Shown here: positions 47,746-59,497 of the stretch, one piece after another
Numbering within the stretch: position 1 is the stretch's first letter
Layout of the letters: the number at the start of each line of letters is the position of its first letter
Assembly (NCBI GenBank): GCA_022701365.1
Contig: JAKUHH010000396.1
Location: 434,001-498,000 of the forward strand
DNA length: 64,000 nucleotides
DNA from: Mycocentrospora acerina
Taxonomy: Eukaryota > Ascomycota > Dothideomycetes > Pleosporales
Direction: 5' to 3'
Position numbers and translations under genes: made by a program
Notes under the pieces: generated by a model
What the model was told of the DNA's origin: nothing
The model's input: the letters and a program-made list of their open reading frames with translations, nothing else
Database searches by the model: none

Positions 47746-49786
47746 TTACAAGAAGACCTCAAGATTGAATTCAAGCGTGCTGACGGGGTATCTAAGTGAA
47801 TTGTTAGATTACGGCCTAAGGGAGCGTATCTTGTGAGACTTACGGCAACTCAAACTTTTGCAGCACACTTGGGTGCAAAATTCCAAATACGCCAATAGTG
47901 TGATTCTTTCCACCGAGGTTGAGCTTGATGGCTGCTGCGTGCCCTGGGAGGAAAGTCGGATCTGTAATGATTTAGTTTCTCCCTTTTCATGGCCTGCAAT
48001 TTGACTCACCATCAACCTCTTCAATCCAGTAACCTTGCAGTTGCTCGTTCTTCAGCCCATCTTCTCTCGTCAAGAACTTGGATCTCAGCATTGTCATCAG
48101 TCTGTCCAGCAGACCATGCACCTGCTCGAAGCCGCTCGTCTTGCCCATTACAGCTGCAGCAAAGTGCCGCTCATTCCTGCTCTTCCTCTCTTGCGACAGG
48201 TCAATGAAGCCTACGTCGCTGGCTTCAAAGATCTTCATGGGCACAGAGTGATGCTTGTTCGAGTTGATCGTCTTCAGTAGGCCTGGTAGCAAGGATGTTC
48301 GCACGAGCTGGTATTCTGCGGTCTTAGGGTTTGCCAGCTTGACTGCCGTCTTGCCATCGTCTTTTCGGTTCAGCCACTCGAAGTTCTCCTCGTGTGAACA
48401 GAGAATCAAAGGCATGACCTCTGTCCATCCAGAAGCCGCTGCTTCGAGGCGCACAATGTCACCGAGCTTGTTGATCGGTAGTGGTGCTGAAACAGCGGAG
48501 GTCTTGTTCGGGTATATGCGAGGTAGCTTGTTGAAGCCGTACGCGATGGCGTAATCCTCCATAATATCAGCTTGGTGGAGAATATCTGCTCTTGTAATTG
48601 GAATTGAGACATCCAGGATGTTCTTGTCCGTCTTAGACGGCGACACATCATGGCCCATGCGCGACAGGTATTTTGAGATCTCCTCGGGCGACAGATCAAG
48701 GCCAGTGACCTGGTTGAGGTAGTCGACTTCAGCTTGCATAGTGCGAGCAGAGAGATCTGGAGACTCTCGAGACTCGTTGTTGTGCGGGGAAATGATGTTG
48801 ATGGCCTCTATCGACTCGGCATAGCCGCCAAACATGGCGACAATCATCTGACAAACGATTTCAACCTTAGTCTTATCTAGAGCAGTAATTTCGACGAAAA
48901 CGTTCTTTGTCTTAAGCGTGATCTTGCTGTGGTCACCGTTGATGATTGGTGGTAGCGAAAGAACAGTGCGGTTCGCGTCGTAGATGACAGGGTAGACGGG
49001 CGAGTCGCGAATTATGTGTAGGAATCGTCCGAGGTGCTTGTCTTTCTGCTTCTTGTTAGTCGCAGTTTGTTTAGTGTAATTGCACACAACGCACGTCATA
49101 AAACTCCATGAGCTCCTTGCCGTTCATCTTCTTTATCTGGTTCAGAGGTATGAACTCAATCTGCTCTGGTGGGAGAGCTTCGTATGTGAAGGGACCCGTG
49201 ACCGCTGCCTCCTGTTAGTGATGCCCGTCAACAGCATCCAATGTACCACCTACTGTCAAGATCGTGTGTTCCAATCGACACCAATGTCCGCTGGCGAGCC
49301 AGATTTGCGTGGAGCTTGTCCTGCAGCGCGATGAAGGAGTCGTAGCGTTCCTGGGTGAACTCGATGTTTCGCAAGATAACACCAGAGCAGAGCGCTCGAA
49401 CTTGCTGGGTCTGCATCTTGTCAGAGAGCCTCTCCAACACCGCCAGCATCTCTTCTCGGCGACTGGCCTACCTCTGGCTTAATTTCCAACACCTGCAACT
49501 GCCCATCCTTGGGCGCAGTCACCGTCCACTTTGGCAGCTTCTGCTGCTCCAGAAAGACCTTCAGGTTCATGGCGATTCCCTCGAAACACAGCATATCATA
49601 TCTGTTGGCTGGAATTTCAATCTTGAGCTGCGGCGGTTGCGCCTTGTCTTCTGGCTTTGTGCTCTGGCTTGTGTCCTCGTCCAGCTCGATGCCGAACTCG
49701 AAGCATAGCTCGTCGAATTCCTCGGTCGTATATTCGCGCCCGAGCTCTTTGTAGAGCGCCGCCTTGTCTACGGCTATGGTAGGCAT
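47746..49786 (-). CDS. FRS1: Cytosolic phenylalanine-tRNA ligase, beta subunit
   Basis: Six exons (49786-49472, 49416-49254, 49204-49095, 49045-48010, 47961-47844, 47791-47746) give 595 residues, matching the length of yeast Frs1. The enzyme is the beta chain of the alpha2-beta2 synthetase that charges tRNA-Phe. Landmarks are the N-terminal EIPANRYDMLCFEGIAMNLK, the B3/B4-like domain with GKELMEFYDKDKHLGRFL and RDSPVYPVIYD, the B5 segment with YLSRMGHDVSP and ITRADILHQADIMEDYAIAYG, and the catalytic-like core ending VFGILHPSVLQKFELPYPVSTLEFNLEVFL. All splice phases close exactly and each junction lies inside conserved sequence. It is a housekeeping gene in a GC-balanced segment. Confidence 0.95.
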
Positions 49787-50518
49787 TTTGGCGAGTGTAC
49801 CGCGTAAATGGATGTCTTGGAGGTGATTTCGTGCAGTATGGTGGGGTAATTCGAGGGGTCGTCGTGTGCGGCGGTGGAGACGCTCTCGTGCGCTATGGGC
49901 GTTTGAGTAGCGGTGATGCGGCGATTTCTAGCGCTCCTGACCTTCACAAATGCTTCCAGGCTGCCAGCGAACAAAAAAAACGCTGAATGTTTCGATGACT
50001 CTAGACAAACTTCGAGTCACTCCGGATGATTTGACGGACCGAATATTCGCACTAGCCGGATCAGGTCTACGCAAAACATCCCACCTTACATGCACGTCAC
50101 TTTCGCCTTGTCTCTCAAGAACATGATAACGTTCGCAACAAATATTTTCAAACCGGTAGATCGATTCATATTGTGCAGTAGTGTGACTACGATTGAGTCG
50201 CTATGTGCAACTCCATTACCAAAGTCTAAACGCCAGCCAATGCCATTCGTACTGTCATACAGCGTGTCTCCCAGCTCTTCATCGAATCTTCCCATATCAT
50301 CAAACAACACCGAAATTTACACTATCAAAAAATTGCAATACATGCTGCAGCTCTCTCTGTGCACAAGTCCTACTGTAGATGGCGCTCTGCGTCAAATCAT
50401 GCCCGACAGGGTGTCGTCAAGACCCTCGTCGATTCAGATGTACATGGTTCCAGCACATAAATTTAGACAGGATGGTTTACACTCGTTATACCGGACATGG
50501 CAAATTGTGATGCTGAAT
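49787..50518. other. Intergenic region between MAPKK and FRS1
   Basis: About 730 bp between the 3' end of the MAPKK gene and the start of FRS1, both minus strand, so it holds the FRS1 promoter and MAPKK 3' UTR. A 190-codon plus-strand frame (50090-50662) mostly overlaps the antisense of the MAPKK 3' region and is not called. Confidence 0.4.
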
Positions 50519-52123
50519 TTAGTCTTTCCAGTCCCACACCTGCTTCAGGAAATGGGCCATATTGACCTTCTTGGACTTCATCTCGACCATCCATGGATGT
50601 TCAAGCATACGCCAGGGTGTTGCTCGTCGTGGACAATCCTTCTCAAGACTACAAGTTGTTAGCGTTGCTTACAACCCCCGAAATCCATCATACGTACCAG
50701 CATTCAATGAAGTATTTGAAGTTTTCTGACCACTTGATCCCGTTCGCCGGCTCATCTTTGAGCTTCGGAATCTCTTGTCGAACAATGTAGGTGAGCAGGT
50801 CGATGAGACCAGCTCGGGGATTCATCTCTGTCCCATCTGCCGGGAAGGGGAATCGGTGTTGTGCAACCTCGAGCAGAGTCACACCCAAGCTCCACACATC
50901 ACTTGTGATGGTATAGCTCTGCCCAGTAATACGTTCGGGTGCCATGTAATATGAGGTGCCAATGAATGTATTGGCATCTCCTTTTGTGCCGAACTCTCCG
51001 GAAACACCAAAATCACACAGTTTTACCTGGCCACTTCGGCAAAGCAGGATGTTGCTGGGCTTGATATCTCGGTGAATAATACGATGGGAGTGAAGGTACG
51101 TCAGTCCGTTCAAAACACCTTCCGCAACCTTGCCAAGAACTTTTTCACCTGTTCGGCCTCCTAGCTTCTTAACCTCGCGATAGACGGCATCGAGTGATCC
51201 GCCTTCGCAGAACTCCATTGCAATACTGATGGTGCCTGTACTGGCATCTTCAAAAGCGCCATAGTATCGGCAAATGTAGTCGCTAGCACAGTTCTTGTTG
51301 AACTCTAGCTCTCGCACAATCTGCTTCTTGACATCTGGATCGGGGTTTGTGGTAATGATCTGGGAACAACAAGTTAGTGAGCACTGAATACAGAATATAG
51401 TGGACGTACCTTGAGCGCAAACACCGTCTTTCCTCCCTTGAGTTTACACCTGGTGACAGCTCCACCGGCGCCCTCTCCAAGACTGCCCTGCTCTTCGATC
51501 ATTCCTCTTGCGCTTGCTGCCATCCATGCAGCTTTGTCGAGATCATCAACTTCTAATGGCCGTCCCTTTTCCGCTGCCATGGCGTCAAGATCTGGGAGCG
51601 GTTGTGCGCTGTTTTGTCGCTCCATTGATGAAGCGCCCTCACTCCCTCCTTGTGAAATGGCTGAGATGGCCGAGATGGCCGAGATTGGGTCTGACCCTTG
51701 ATGAGGTCGCTGGAAGCTGGGAAAGCTCAGAGCCTGGTATGACGAGGCTGATCCTCCATTTGTCTGCACCTCGCCGAAGCTTCCTGAACGTGAGTGTGCA
51801 CTCGCATCACTCGAGCCCGATGCCGAGAGCCCTGGCCCAATCTGCAGCGGGGGCACTCTTGGAAGCTGTCGGCCTTCGTACGGTACGGTATTGGAGCCCA
51901 TGGGCGTCGCGAGGCTGAGCGAGGGAGGCATGGGACGAGGGCGCATCGGCTGCGGCCCATCGCCTAAGCCGTTTACGACGGGCCTCGCGTTCGGCGAGGC
52001 AGGTATGGAGAGGCCAAGATGCGGTTTGCGGCGTCCGCCTGGGACGGGCGGCCGGAGGAGGGGGACGGGGGACGACATGGCGGACTGCGGGTTCAACGGC
52101 GATCCGTTGGCGAAGGGCTGCAT
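50519..52123 (-). CDS. MAP kinase kinase of the cell-wall-integrity pathway (Mkk1/2-type)
   Basis: Three exons (52123-51410, 51359-50698, 50648-50519) give 501 residues. The first about 210 residues are disordered, Ser/Pro-rich, with a small ISA triplet repeat (residues 145-155), and hold likely regulatory and docking sites. The kinase domain has the Gly-loop LGEGAGGAV, catalytic Lys238 in VFALK, HRDIKPSN, DFG, and the activation loop GVSGEFGTKGDANTFIGTSYYMAPERI (quoted here in two parts: GVSGEFGTKGDANTF and IGTSYYMAPERI), which matches Mkk1/MkkA rather than Pbs2 or Ste7. The C-terminus (PRRATPWRMLEHPWMVEMKS, VNMAHFLKQVW) is also Mkk1-like. It is expected to be activated by Bck1-type MAPKKK and to phosphorylate the Slt2/MpkA MAP kinase in response to wall stress. 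Confidence 0.94.
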
Positions 52124-54409
52124 CTATGATATATACCTCAGGCGGGCGTCCTCTCAGCCCACTCTACGGTGCAAAGTGCTGCTCTGGCGGTGGAGAAAAT
52201 CGTATGCAGGGCGTTCTATGGTGGGTTGGACACGACAGCGAGCGAATAGCAGGCCAGGAAAGCTTAAGCTCCTAGCTTGTCCCAGGATGTGGAGTGAATG
52301 AGACGCTGTCTACTGAGACTCGCAGCTGCACGCTGATGTTGCTCGATCCCGGCGGTGCGGTTCGCTGCCGTCAGCGGGCGAATGCTGACCAGGTCTCTGG
52401 CAAGAGGAGTGTCGACAGTGGAAACTCCAGCAGACGAGTGCGCAGCTGCAGCGACTGTTTTTATTTGGGCAGCAAGTGACGTTTGCGGCCACGCGTTGTG
52501 GCAGGTGCGACTAGCAGGCGGCAGGCGCGAGTGGGTGCGGGGGCACGTCAGGCAAAGGGTCCAGGTAGCGAGCCTCGCTGGGCGACGGTCAGCCAGGCGG
52601 CACGCAGCGCAGCTCCCAGGTACGAGCGGGTGGGTCGACGTGTTTCAGGTCTTTGTGGTGACCGAGGGGCGCTCAGCTGGCAAGGAAAGGCGCGTGGATG
52701 AGGCTTGCCGAGCAGAGAGTCGAGCAGCGCAGTCCAACGGTGGGTTCCAGGGTCCGCTGACAGACGCGCGTGCGGTTAGTCGGGGCAGACACCAGGGCCT
52801 CGAGAAGATCAAGCGAGTGTGAGTATTGTGGAAGAGGCAAACGGCAGCGAGAGTAGTGTGGACAGATGCCAGAGGGACGATGCGGCGCAGCACTCGGATA
52901 AAACACCCCGCCAGACAGGACGACGGCGCTGGGTTGGAGATTGGGAGCAAGCGCTCAGGCTGCCCGTCTTTATGGCTGACCAGGAACTGGGCCAAATCTT
53001 GCCTCAGTCCCGCTCGCGCGCACTTGACCCTATTCGCGGGCCTGAGCGTGCGCTGGGTACATGGTGGGCGACGTCCACACGACCATGACGGGAGTGTGGA
53101 TGGTGGTCTCTGCGTCCGCCAGCCGCCAATGCATCTCAGCGGGACGAGTAGCAGTCCTAACGTTGGCCGCCGAACAAATATCCTCCTAATACGAGCACCT
53201 TGCAGTGGGGCATTCCTGCTGCCAGCCATGTTTCCACTTGCTACATTCCCTTTGCGGCATGGCCGACTCCCAAATCGTCGCGTTTTCCGGCTCGAGGCCT
53301 ATCGTGCCGAGCTACGGAGCCCTGCGACGCACACGGGAGAGATCCGAGTGTCTACAGAACATCCAATTCAGGAACCTGACGTCGCAGGGACATGGCAGTA
53401 GGCTGCAGGAAGTAATGCAGTAGCCAACATCTGACCACACTGCTGGCTCGTTCGTGTTCTTCCAAGCACTTTTCACGGCACCACCAACATCAACACCAAC
53501 ACCTGACGTCTACGAAAGAAGCAATCGCGCATGTGCTGCCCTGTCCCGCCCTGCCCTACCCTGCCCTACCCTGCCCTGCATCCTCACGCTTGGTTTACAA
53601 ACTTGGCATGCCGTACCTTGCACGATCGTCCTCCTGTCTCAGGAGTTTTCGCCACACTGACATGCTCCAACTTATTCTTGTTTGACATTGATAAAGCGGC
53701 CCGTCAGATCTCTGTCTGCGCCTCACCGAACAATGGGACACTTGAAAGCATGGGCGCTTAAGTTGCCAATAAAGTCGTTGGCCGCTAGGCCGGTGCATAA
53801 GCTATGGGCGAACCCGACTAAACGAAATCTATTCATAGAAACCCTATATCATCGACTAGCTCCCATTCCCTTCCTACTCCTCCCTTCGCACCGAGCTCAT
53901 GCAGGCCATGTCGTCGATATCGCCTCCAGGGATACTTTTTCACTAGACATGTTCGTTTTACGAACCACCTCCAGAAATACCTCTTTCGATAGACCGCTAT
54001 GCACCTGCAAACATAGCGCATCATCAGCCAAATTTGGATCATGATATCATGTCCAAGAAGATTCACCGCAAGGTGTGATCAAACCATTACCATCCTCTGG
54101 TCTAGCGGTACTTGACTTATCCTGAAGCAGAGACGGTCGAGGCTAAAATGTTTTTTTGTGTGTGGGAGGCTCAAGTTGCCAAGTGTGATGTGCCCCATTG
54201 GCACAGTCCAGGTCGCACAACCGTCCTCATACGAGTCATTAGCATTCATGCTTTGAGATCACTGATCCACTGAATCGACATGGAGTATCAGTAATGTGTC
54301 AGAGACAGCCGAAACGAGGATGAGATGAGCCCAAAATTTGGTGGACCCCCAAATAGTCAATGGGTCAACTATTGTTGACAATAGATATATTCAGATTCGC
54401 CATCCATCC
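52124..54409. other. Long GC-rich 5' region of the MAPKK gene
   Basis: About 2.3 kb upstream of the MAPKK start with GC-rich, purine/pyrimidine-skewed sequence. It contains a small imperfect tandem CTGCCCTACC array at 53551-53580. Frames of up to 194 codons exist on both strands but overlap and look like shadows of GC-rich DNA. A long promoter and leader is the simplest reading. The GC-balanced segment ends near 54.3 kb. Confidence 0.4.
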
Positions 54410-54528
54410 ACATACGACCATAGGACGTTGAAAACAAGGCTTCCCGTTCGCTCAGCCCTATTTAAGCAACGTACCGGCGGACTAGTAGTCAGGTGGGTGA
54501 CCACTGGCGAATCCCCGCTGTTGTATGT
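54410..54528 (+). rRNA. 5S ribosomal RNA gene (dispersed, single copy)
   Basis: The 119-nt segment has the complete fungal 5S architecture. The terminal helix pairs ACATACGAC with GTTGTATGT. Helix II pairs ACGTTG with CAACGT, the loop region reads GCTTCCCGTTCGCTCAGC, and the internal control region contains AGTCAGGTGGGTGACCA and GCGAATCCCCGCTG. A T5 run directly after position 54525 and a second T run act as Pol III terminators. Filamentous ascomycetes scatter single 5S genes around the genome instead of placing them in the rDNA repeat, which fits its position here. The AAGGC in place of the more usual AGGGC may be one mutation, so full function is not certain. Confidence 0.88.
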
Positions 54529-55280
54529 TTTTGCCTTTTTGAAGCTCTGTTGAGCACTTCACCTCCTACACCACCTATCATCTCATGCCTTGTAACGCAC
54601 AAGCTATATTCAGGTTTAGCCTCTCTATATTCCAGAGAACGTGGCGTGTTGATACAATTGCACGCTACAATGGAGCATTAAGCCAGTTCAGAAACTAAAC
54701 GAGACTGACGATGCATAATTATTCTCAAATAAACTATCGCAGGTTAGGAGATCGTGAAAAACTTTAAAGAATTTCACTCACTTTACATTTTTAAATAGTT
54801 TCTTCTTACTTTACATTCCTACAGAACTCGTTGATAATATAATCCTCCTTAGTTCGGCTAATCTTTTGATGGATTGTTTTACTTATTACGGCTTAGCTAA
54901 CTTTGCCGTAAACTGACAACGGGGCCTAAGGATCAGTTCAAAAGTGACGACTTTAAAATAAGTCTTACGTCCTGTAAAATCAAGCTATTTTATGACTTTT
55001 TAAAAAAACAATACTTTGAGATTTCTTGAACACATATCCCTATCAAGTTTTTGAAACGTATAAAGACTGTTAAGCATATAGATCTTTCACCAGACAAATC
55101 ACAAAAGATATTAGCGGTTTACACAAGTAATCTTCCACGGGTATTAGCATATTAAAACTTGGTTTCTGTACAGTTTCCTATTACCCCTTAGAGGCTACAG
55201 CGGTAACCAGTGAAGAAACACTTCTATATGTCTCGAAAATATGAGACGAATACAAAAGTCAGCAGTCTTTACCTCAAGGC
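54529..55280. other. AT-rich intergenic region
   Basis: About 750 bp of strongly AT-rich sequence after the 5S gene, with stops in every frame and no recognised feature. Confidence 0.4.
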
Positions 55281-57082
55281 TTGATTCGGGATGGGAAAAT
55301 CCTTCAGTCACTACTTAAAGATTGTGTCGCTAATCACACCAGTTGTGCATCATGCAATGATGTCAAATTGCCATTTCGCCTACTACAGCTGAGCGGGTCG
55401 ATCACTTCGCCATCAGTGCATTTGGTGAATGTACATGACATATCCGGGCCGATTAAGTACGTTTGTTTAAGTTACTGTTGGGGATGAACATAACCAGGGA
55501 TGCCTACACAATCTTGGCTCGATGATTATTTTGGGCAAATCAACCTGTTGACGATGCCCAAAACAGTTCAGGACGCCATCAAGGTCACCATGAGCCTTGA
55601 ACTTAGATTCATCTGGGTTGAGGCTTATTGCATCTTCCAAGACTTGACATCTGATAAAATTAGAGATCTGGGCAACATGTCCTCCATTTACAATGGAGCT
55701 TATTGTAAACTTGCTACTATGTCTGCCAAAGCATCTTCCGATGGCTTTCGGAAACCGTAAGAATGTCTATCGAGTAGTACAGCAACTTTCAATATCGGTA
55801 TCACGGATCATACTACCCAAAATAGAACGGAGCAATCACCGACCCGCTGCGCTGTTCTCGGAATACGCTAGGATTTCGCGAAACCAGATACTCAGGATCA
55901 GTCAGCCATTGCTGACTAGGGCCTGGAAACTCCAGGAATCGCTTCTTAGTCCACGTCTGATTATGTTCTTTTCTAATTGCCAACGATCTGTGTTACGGTA
56001 CAGCTCGCATACTGTACGTTCTGACGATGGCATCGTTCCACGAATGCCGTCAGATCTTGACACGTTGAATTCATAACATCTCAACAAAAATAACGAGCTA
56101 GAATAGAAAACGATGCGCTTGAACTTAATCTCTGATGCTATCCAACACATGGGTGACTTGATACACCCCCGGAGTATCCTTTCCAGACCGGGACCTAGCG
56201 TATCAGGTGAGAGCTTATTCATCCAAATCAATATATCTAAACTCACTAAGGAAACAACCAATCAGACAAGTCTGCTACTCAAGGCTTAGATGCTCATCCA
56301 AGAGAAATTGAGTGTTTGCCAAATAGTCGAAATTTTAATTGCAACATCACAAACGAAGCTATCCTCAAGGTGGGGACTCCCGAAAGAAACAGGAAAGAAG
56401 ACAAGCACATCGGCGAAGAAGAAGAAGAAGAAGAAGAAGAAGAAGAAGAAGAAGAAGCACCAAAGAGTCTTTCAAGCGAAAAGAAATTGAGACAAAGAAT
56501 CATAATATCGTCAAAACGTCTCGAAGATGGCACCCAATCGTAGAGGAATATTCAAGGTGATGCTCGACCTTCAGACTAACAAATTGCCTGCTCTTATGGG
56601 CATCGTAGCAGTGATGGAAACCGGCGGTTCTTTAGGTAATTATGTAGCGGGACTGTTGTCAAAAACATTAGCGCGCGATCTTCTTTGGGATGTTAATTCG
56701 AGCGACCCCATTTTCCACGTTAACAAGAACGCAATCGCACGCGCGGAATACCCTGTCTATACTAGACCATCTTTGGTCTTGGGTTGCTCGTAATCACGCC
56801 ATTTACTATTCAGCTGGTTTTGACGAAGAATCAGCATTTCAGATTGTTTCTTTCGACCTAGTTCCTGCCAGCTTCGTACTACGAAACGGAGCTTCAGTAG
56901 CCGCAAGCATTACATTGTGCTGTCCGGCTACCGAATTGATTGTCTCCGATGACTGGAAGGATGGTGAACACGATTTCCACTTTGCCGACAACCCAAGACC
57001 GCTTAGTATCGAAAAAATGTGGATCATCAAAGTTATGGCAGAAGAGCCTTACAACAATCAGCATTCAGTGGGACCTGAGTAA
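55281..57082 (+). pseudogene. Decayed HET-domain (heterokaryon incompatibility-like) gene
   Basis: Successive plus-strand pieces in shifting frames line up with a HET protein. 55281-55487 ends with IKYVCLSYCWG, the first HET motif. 55500-55760 has MPKTVQDAIKVTMSLELRFIWVEAYCIFQD and SSIYNGAYCKLATMSA. 55693-56076 contains LLTRAWKLQESLLSPRLIMF, the third motif. 56527-57082 carries the downstream part LPALMGIVAVME, LLSKTLARDLLWDV and, after a frame change, HLWSWVARNHAIYY. At least three frame changes or stops break it (a stop right after YCWG, shifts near 55740 and near 56780). A GAA tract lies inside at about 56415-56457. HET genes trigger incompatibility reactions between fungal strains and are often expanded and decayed. 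Introns could explain some, not all, breaks. Confidence 0.72.
56415..56457. repeat. GAA trinucleotide microsatellite, about 14 copies
   Basis: An uninterrupted GAA run of about 43 bp lies within the HET relic. It is in frame with a Glu-rich reading of the relic but sits where no conserved HET segment is expected, so it is probably a late expansion in dead sequence. Confidence 0.9.
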
Positions 57083-58068
57083 GTTGAAGTAAAGAAGAAT
57101 TCTAGCCATGCAGCAATATACAAGCAAGTAGGGCTTTATCGAAAAACACCCGGACCGAGAATGGAAACCAAAGCTTGGCCACACCGTACGTTTACTATTC
57201 TTTGAGAACCGTGTACATATTTCGATGAAGTTTACTGTCTGATGTTACATTTTTAAAATCATTTGAACAAATTTTAAGTATGATACCACAAATCGTTGCA
57301 CACAACTGTTGAGGAAGTATGTAGATTACGGAATGATTAAAATATGAACGAATTATCTTGTTACACTTACTGCACACTCGTATGATCTCGTTTATTTACA
57401 TCCTCGAACTTTAGACTAACCAATCTTCAATTAAATAATCTCTTACGTCCATTCCCCACTTTCAATACTCACTGAATCAATAAAGAGCAAACATGTCGGC
57501 TCGAATACTTTTAGAAAGGCTTCTTCTACCAAAACGCTAAAAGGAGAGCGTGATCTGTAGCCAGAGAAAAGACTAGAAGTAATTTGCGCCTGAGCTTGCA
57601 AACAAACTAGCCTAAATTTACAACAATTTACAAAAAGTCACAATTATTAGATTAACTACTTCTTTCTAATATCTGAACTCATTTTGACTTTCAACTTCGC
57701 GTTTAGAAGTTGTTGGCAACTTCATGCTTTCAGTAATGGTGAAAATAAGTCTCCTCTCCCAATCCATAGTGTGAGAAGACTGTAGAAACTTGTAGAACCA
57801 GGAGCATATCAATCTTCTAATTCAGCTGCGTACCCACATTACTATTTTTTGAATTTTAGCAAGGGCTCTTGAATTCTTTGCAGAGTATTTCAAACTTATC
57901 TCCCGCCACTATCACTTTTACCTTTTTCCTTGTGGTTAGTTTTTTGACGTCATATTAATGATCAAGCAGTTGGTGTCTCTGATACGACCAAGTATTCTGG
58001 GTTTATTTTGACTTGTTACAAGAGACCAACTTGACTCGGAATATAAATCTGAGTTATTTATCCCGTTC
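57083..58068. other. AT-rich intergenic region
   Basis: About 1 kb of very AT-rich DNA between the HET relic and the mutated 5S copy. No gene, RNA or clear repeat was recognised. Confidence 0.4.
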
Positions 58069-58187
58069 ACACACGTCTATAGGACGTTGAAGACAAAATT
58101 TCTTCTTCGTTCAACCCTGTGTAAAGGACATACCGGCGGATTAGTGGTCAGGTGTGTGACCAGTGGCGAGTCTCCGCTGTTGTATGT
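58069..58187 (+). pseudogene. Mutated 5S rRNA copy
   Basis: This 119-nt segment aligns base for base, without gaps that I can see, to the 5S gene at 54410. Most differences are C-to-T or G-to-A (for example GGCTTCCCGTTCGCTC against AATTTCTTCTTCGTTC). The pairing of helix II and the loop region is damaged, while TACCGGCGG, GTGACCA and CCGCTGTTGTATGT are kept. No T run follows at its end. It is best read as a dead copy altered by RIP-like mutation, on the same strand and about 3.66 kb from the intact gene. Confidence 0.85.
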
Positions 58188-58393
58188 ATGCAATCGCCAC
58201 GCCGCGAAACCGACACCACGACTATGTCTATGATGCGCTGGGCTACCGTATGCTAGTGAGATAGAATGCTTCGCCGTAATTCGTTACTCATGGCGTCAGT
58301 TGTTTGCCCTCTCCATCTATCACAACACCCTTTCCCATCGTTGTCCTCTCACAATAAACAACTTACTCCTACTCAATGATATACTAGTAGATT

Positions 58394-59497
58394 TTACCCC
58401 ACGTCGTTGTTCCACCATTCGTCTTCTAGTAACTCTTTTGCTGTTGGGCGGTCTCTCCAATCGAGTTTCATTATCTTTGATATGAAGATGTTGTCTCTCT
58501 GGTTTACTTCACTCTCAGTAGTGCGCGAAAATGGCTTTGTCTTCTCCTTCGGGATAATTTGCATGATCAACATAATGGATCGAACCGTTTCTAGATCTGC
58601 AATCTCAGCGATTTTGGCGGGGAAAGGACCAAAATATTTGAATTGCTCTTCCACGACCCCAAGCACATACTCTTCGTCATCACGTTTCAATCCTTTGGGT
58701 TGGAAAAGGTTGAAGTGTCCCCCGTAGATAAGGCTTATAAGCTATGAAGACGTTAGCTTTCATCCATGCCTATGGTTGCAGTAGGACTGTGACATACCAT
58801 AGCACCGAAAGACCATATGTCAGCCGCAGTGTTCCACGGCAGTTCCATGAGAATCTCTGGGCTCGTCCACATCGGTGCTCCCACCACGGTGCCAGATGTA
58901 GCCCACTCTGAGTCAACGGGGTAGCATCCACCTAAGTCGCCCAGTTGGACGTCGGAAAATCGAATATCGCCTTCTTGCAGATTAACGAACACATTATCTG
59001 GCTTGACATCTGAATCATCCATTAGTCACACATAATCCGTCGCTAATTCAATATGGCATTATACCTGTATGCACAAATCCATCCTCATGCAAGGTCTTCA
59101 ATGCCTTCAGTACGCGTCGCGACACGTATTTGAGTTCTCTCCTATTCAAAGTTTCCGCAACGGAGGCGTCTAAAAGGTCTCCTTGCAAGTATTTTAGGGC
59201 GATAGTCACAGGGACAGAAGGTTCTTCGATTTCATCGATCAAAGGTCGGAGGTACGGGGTGCAGTGCTGAAATCTTTTAAGTACATTTCTTTCATTCTCT
59301 ACCCGCGGGTGACCCTGGACGCTCTTGATCACCACAAGCTCCTGCAAATGATTTCTAGCAATTATAAGATTTTGTGATAAAGGTTTTGTGTATTCTGCTT
59401 ACCTCGCAAACCACACAGTATCTTGGATTTCTTTCGTGATCGTGTATTTGCTAGCACGCCCCTTCAGAACTTGACCGATTCGAAAGAGCGAAGACAT
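58394..59497 (-). CDS. Small divergent serine/threonine-kinase-like protein
   Basis: Four exons (59497-59403, 59354-59065, 59009-58798, 58741-58394) with GT-AG introns join in frame to 314 residues covering little more than a kinase domain. ATP-binding Lys42 lies in LVVIKSV, and NERNVLKRF provides the C-helix Glu. The catalytic loop reads HTDVKPDNV (residues 127-135, Thr in place of the Arg of HRD), the DFG motif reads DLG (153-155), and SPE replaces APE in MWTSPEILM. The catalytic Asp129, Lys131 and Asn134 are kept, so activity is possible despite the changes. No clear Gly-rich loop is visible in the short N-terminus. Such small kinases form lineage-specific families in Dothideomycetes. The gene is intact although it lies in a decayed AT-rich compartment. 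Confidence 0.83.

Noticed and set aside
54410..58187. The two 119-nt direct repeats considered as LTRs of a retroelement
   Set aside because: Both match 5S rRNA structure, and the sequence between them carries HET-domain motifs, not gag, protease or reverse transcriptase.
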